Below, one piece after another: positions 6,238 to 7,277 of a stretch of DNA of 7,277 bases; position 1 is the first letter of the stretch; each line of letters opens with the position of its first letter. The notes under the pieces were generated by a model. That model was not told where the DNA came from, did not search any database, and worked only from the letters and a program-made list of their open reading frames with translations. Position numbers and translations under genes: made by a program. Where the stretch lies: positions 7,383 to 14,659 of the forward strand of contig DINP01000093.1 of the NCBI GenBank assembly GCA_002426025.1. The letters run 5' to 3'. Source of the DNA: Bacteroidales bacterium UBA5537 (lineage in GTDB: Bacteria > Bacteroidota > Bacteroidia > Bacteroidales > Lentimicrobiaceae).

Positions 6238-6255
6238 TTCTGAAAATCAATGCTT
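6226..6255 (-). terminator. Candidate intrinsic terminator of the prenyl synthase, overlapping the kinase 3' end
   Basis: Read on the minus strand, AAGC and TGATT (6255-6252, 6249-6245) pair with AATCA and GCTT (6239-6235, 6233-6230), with a small internal mismatch and a 5-base loop. The T run corresponding to plus-strand A at 6231-6226 follows. The synthase stop codon is within the stem. There is no T run on the plus side, so it would not serve the kinase transcript. Confidence 0.45.
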
Positions 6256-7221
6256 ACGCTCAGTTGTGAAAATTACCAGTTTTTCGAGCGATTCCCTTGC
6301 CGGGGATGGATTAAAGGTTGATAGCAACTGCAATGCCTGATCACGGTATTCAAACATGCGTTTTTCGGCATAGTCAATACCTCCGGCATCTTTCACCTGC
6401 TGAATAAGCGAGGATACCCGGGCTGCATTATCATTGTAATGTTTTACGGTGCTGATAATTTTTCTTTTCTCCAACCAACCCGAATTATTGAGCAGATGTA
6501 TCAATGGTAGAGTCATCTTCTTTTCCTTGATATCAATACCATTGGGTTTGCCGGTTTCGAGGCTCTTACTGTAATCGAAGAGATCGTCTTTTATCTGAAA
6601 AGCAATGCCGGTAAGTTCGCCAAAGCGATGCAACTTAGCGACCGTTTCCTTATCGGCTCCGGCTGAAGTTGCTCCCGAAGCACAACAGGAAGCAATCAGT
6701 GAAGCCGTTTTTTTGCGGATAATCTCAAAATAAATATCCTCTTCAATATCGAGCCTGCGGGCTTTCTCAATCTGCAGCAGTTCGCCCTCGCTCATTTCGC
6801 GGGTAGCATCAGAAACTATCCGAAGTAACTCATAATCATTGTTTTCGAGCGACAATAACAAACCTTTTGAGAGCAGAAAGTCGCCTACCAGCACTGATAT
6901 CTTATTTTTCCATAGTGCGTTCAGCGAAAAGAAGCCGCGCCTTTCATTTGAATCATCCACTACATCGTCGTGAATAAGGGTGGCTGTATGGAGCAATTCA
7001 ATTAGTGAAGCCGCCCGGTAAGTGGTCTCGTTTACCCCTCCGCTTATTTCCGCTGTTAAAAACACAAACAATGGCCTGATCTGCTTGCCCTTACGCTTTA
7101 CAAGATAAGCAGTAATGCGGTCGAGTAAGGGAACAGAGCTTTTCATTGAGTCCCTGAATTTCTTTTCAAATTCAACGATGTGATGCTCAACCGGAGCTTT
7201 TATTTCATTCAGTGAGGCCAT
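6247..7221 (-). CDS. Long-chain all-trans polyprenyl diphosphate synthase
   Basis: A 324-residue soluble enzyme of the trans-isoprenyl diphosphate synthase family, at the normal length. It adds isopentenyl diphosphate units to an allylic primer to build the prenyl tail, in this phylum probably of menaquinone. Visible motifs are GKQIRP (45-50, substrate diphosphate binding), the first aspartate-rich motif HDDVVDD with D85, D86 and D89 and the following RR (94-95), GDFLLSK (113-119), and the second motif KDDLFDY with D212, D213 and D216. The residues four and five before the first motif are T81 and A80. Small residues there, as in octaprenyl synthases (IspB), are known to allow long products, whereas aromatic residues stop at C15-C20. 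Exact chain length cannot be read from sequence. The ATG at 7221 has a -7 box 30-37 bases upstream. It converges on the kinase gene with a 9-bp gap. Confidence 0.92.
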   Translation of the reverse strand: MASLNEIKAPVEHHIVEFEKKFRDSMKSSVPLLDRITAYLVKRKGKQIRPLFVFLTAEISGGVNETTYRAASLIELLHTATLIHDDVVDDSNERRGFFSLNALWKNKISVLVGDFLLSKGLLLSLENNDYELLRIVSDATREMSEGELLQIEKARRLDIEEDIYFEIIRKKTASLIASCCASGATSAGADKETVAKLHRFGELTGIAFQIKDDLFDYSKSLETGKPNGIDIKEKKMTLPLIHLLNNSGWLEKRKIISTVKHYNDNAARVSSLIQQVKDAGGIDYAEKRMFEYRDQALQLLSTFNPSPARESLEKLVIFTTERKH

Positions 7222-7250
7222 GTGGTGGATTTATCCGGCTTAAAAGTATG

Positions 7251-7258
7251 CAAATATA
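7251..7258 (-). promoter_or_regulatory. -7 promoter element of the prenyl synthase
   Basis: TATATTTG on the minus strand matches TAnnTTTG exactly. Initiation near 7245 would give a leader of about 25 bases. The matching -33 box would lie at or just beyond the window edge, so it cannot be checked here. Confidence 0.55.
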
Positions 7259-7277
7259 CCTTAATTCAATGGTATGG

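Noticed and set aside
4894..6340. Open frames at 4894-5142 (-) and 6017-6340 (+).
   Set aside because: They overlap strongly supported regulator, kinase and synthase genes and have low-complexity, serine/arginine-rich composition typical of wrong-frame reading.
1..7277. A defence island, mobile element or CRISPR array built around the NYN nuclease.
   Set aside because: No transposase, integrase, terminal repeats, toxin-antitoxin partner, spaced repeats or other defence genes are seen; neighbours are ordinary envelope, regulatory and metabolic genes.

Overview
The window looks like chromosome of a Bacteroidota bacterium, most likely a Bacteroidales/Marinilabiliales-type lineage; the genus cannot be fixed from the sequence. 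The signs are a type IX secretion (T9SS) C-terminal sorting domain, a PorT-type outer-membrane barrel, promoters of the Bacteroidota form TTTG-N18/19-TAnnTTTG, and A/T-rich leaders with few Shine-Dalgarno sites. I see no mobile element, CRISPR array, tRNA or rRNA.

Layout. Bases 1-1560 (+) are the 3' end of a large secreted T9SS cargo protein with an Ig-like/CARDB-like segment, an alpha/beta domain, a PKD domain and a sorting domain; a strong terminator follows. After an A/T-rich gap, 1906-2814 (+) encodes a NYN (PIN-like) putative nuclease with a C-terminal cold-shock domain, the most distinctive gene here. A hairpin at 2832-2868 separates it from two minus-strand genes for exported proteins: a CAP/SCP-domain, cysteine-rich protein (4148-3531) and, downstream, a PorT-like beta-barrel protein (3472-2867) that has its own promoter. 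A 338-bp divergent region (4149-4486) then leads into a plus-strand two-component operon: an OmpR/PhoB-type response regulator (4487-5170) and its histidine kinase (5188-6237), driven by a consensus promoter at 4408-4438. Convergent with the kinase and only 9 bp away is a long-chain polyprenyl diphosphate synthase (7221-6247, -).

How the genes relate. The regulator and kinase are a clear functional pair. The kinase has two membrane segments, almost no periplasmic loop and no PAS domain, so it probably senses something in or at the membrane. The CAP and barrel genes are both envelope or exported proteins and may be partly co-transcribed. The prenyl synthase is a housekeeping gene, probably for the menaquinone side chain. 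The NYN-cold-shock gene stands alone between terminators, with no obvious partner. Three genes need starts downstream of the longest open frame: 3472 for the barrel, 4148 for CAP and 4487 for the regulator. I found no multi-gene novel system. The best leads are the NYN-CSD architecture, the unnamed alpha/beta domain in the T9SS cargo, and the minimal-sensor kinase.
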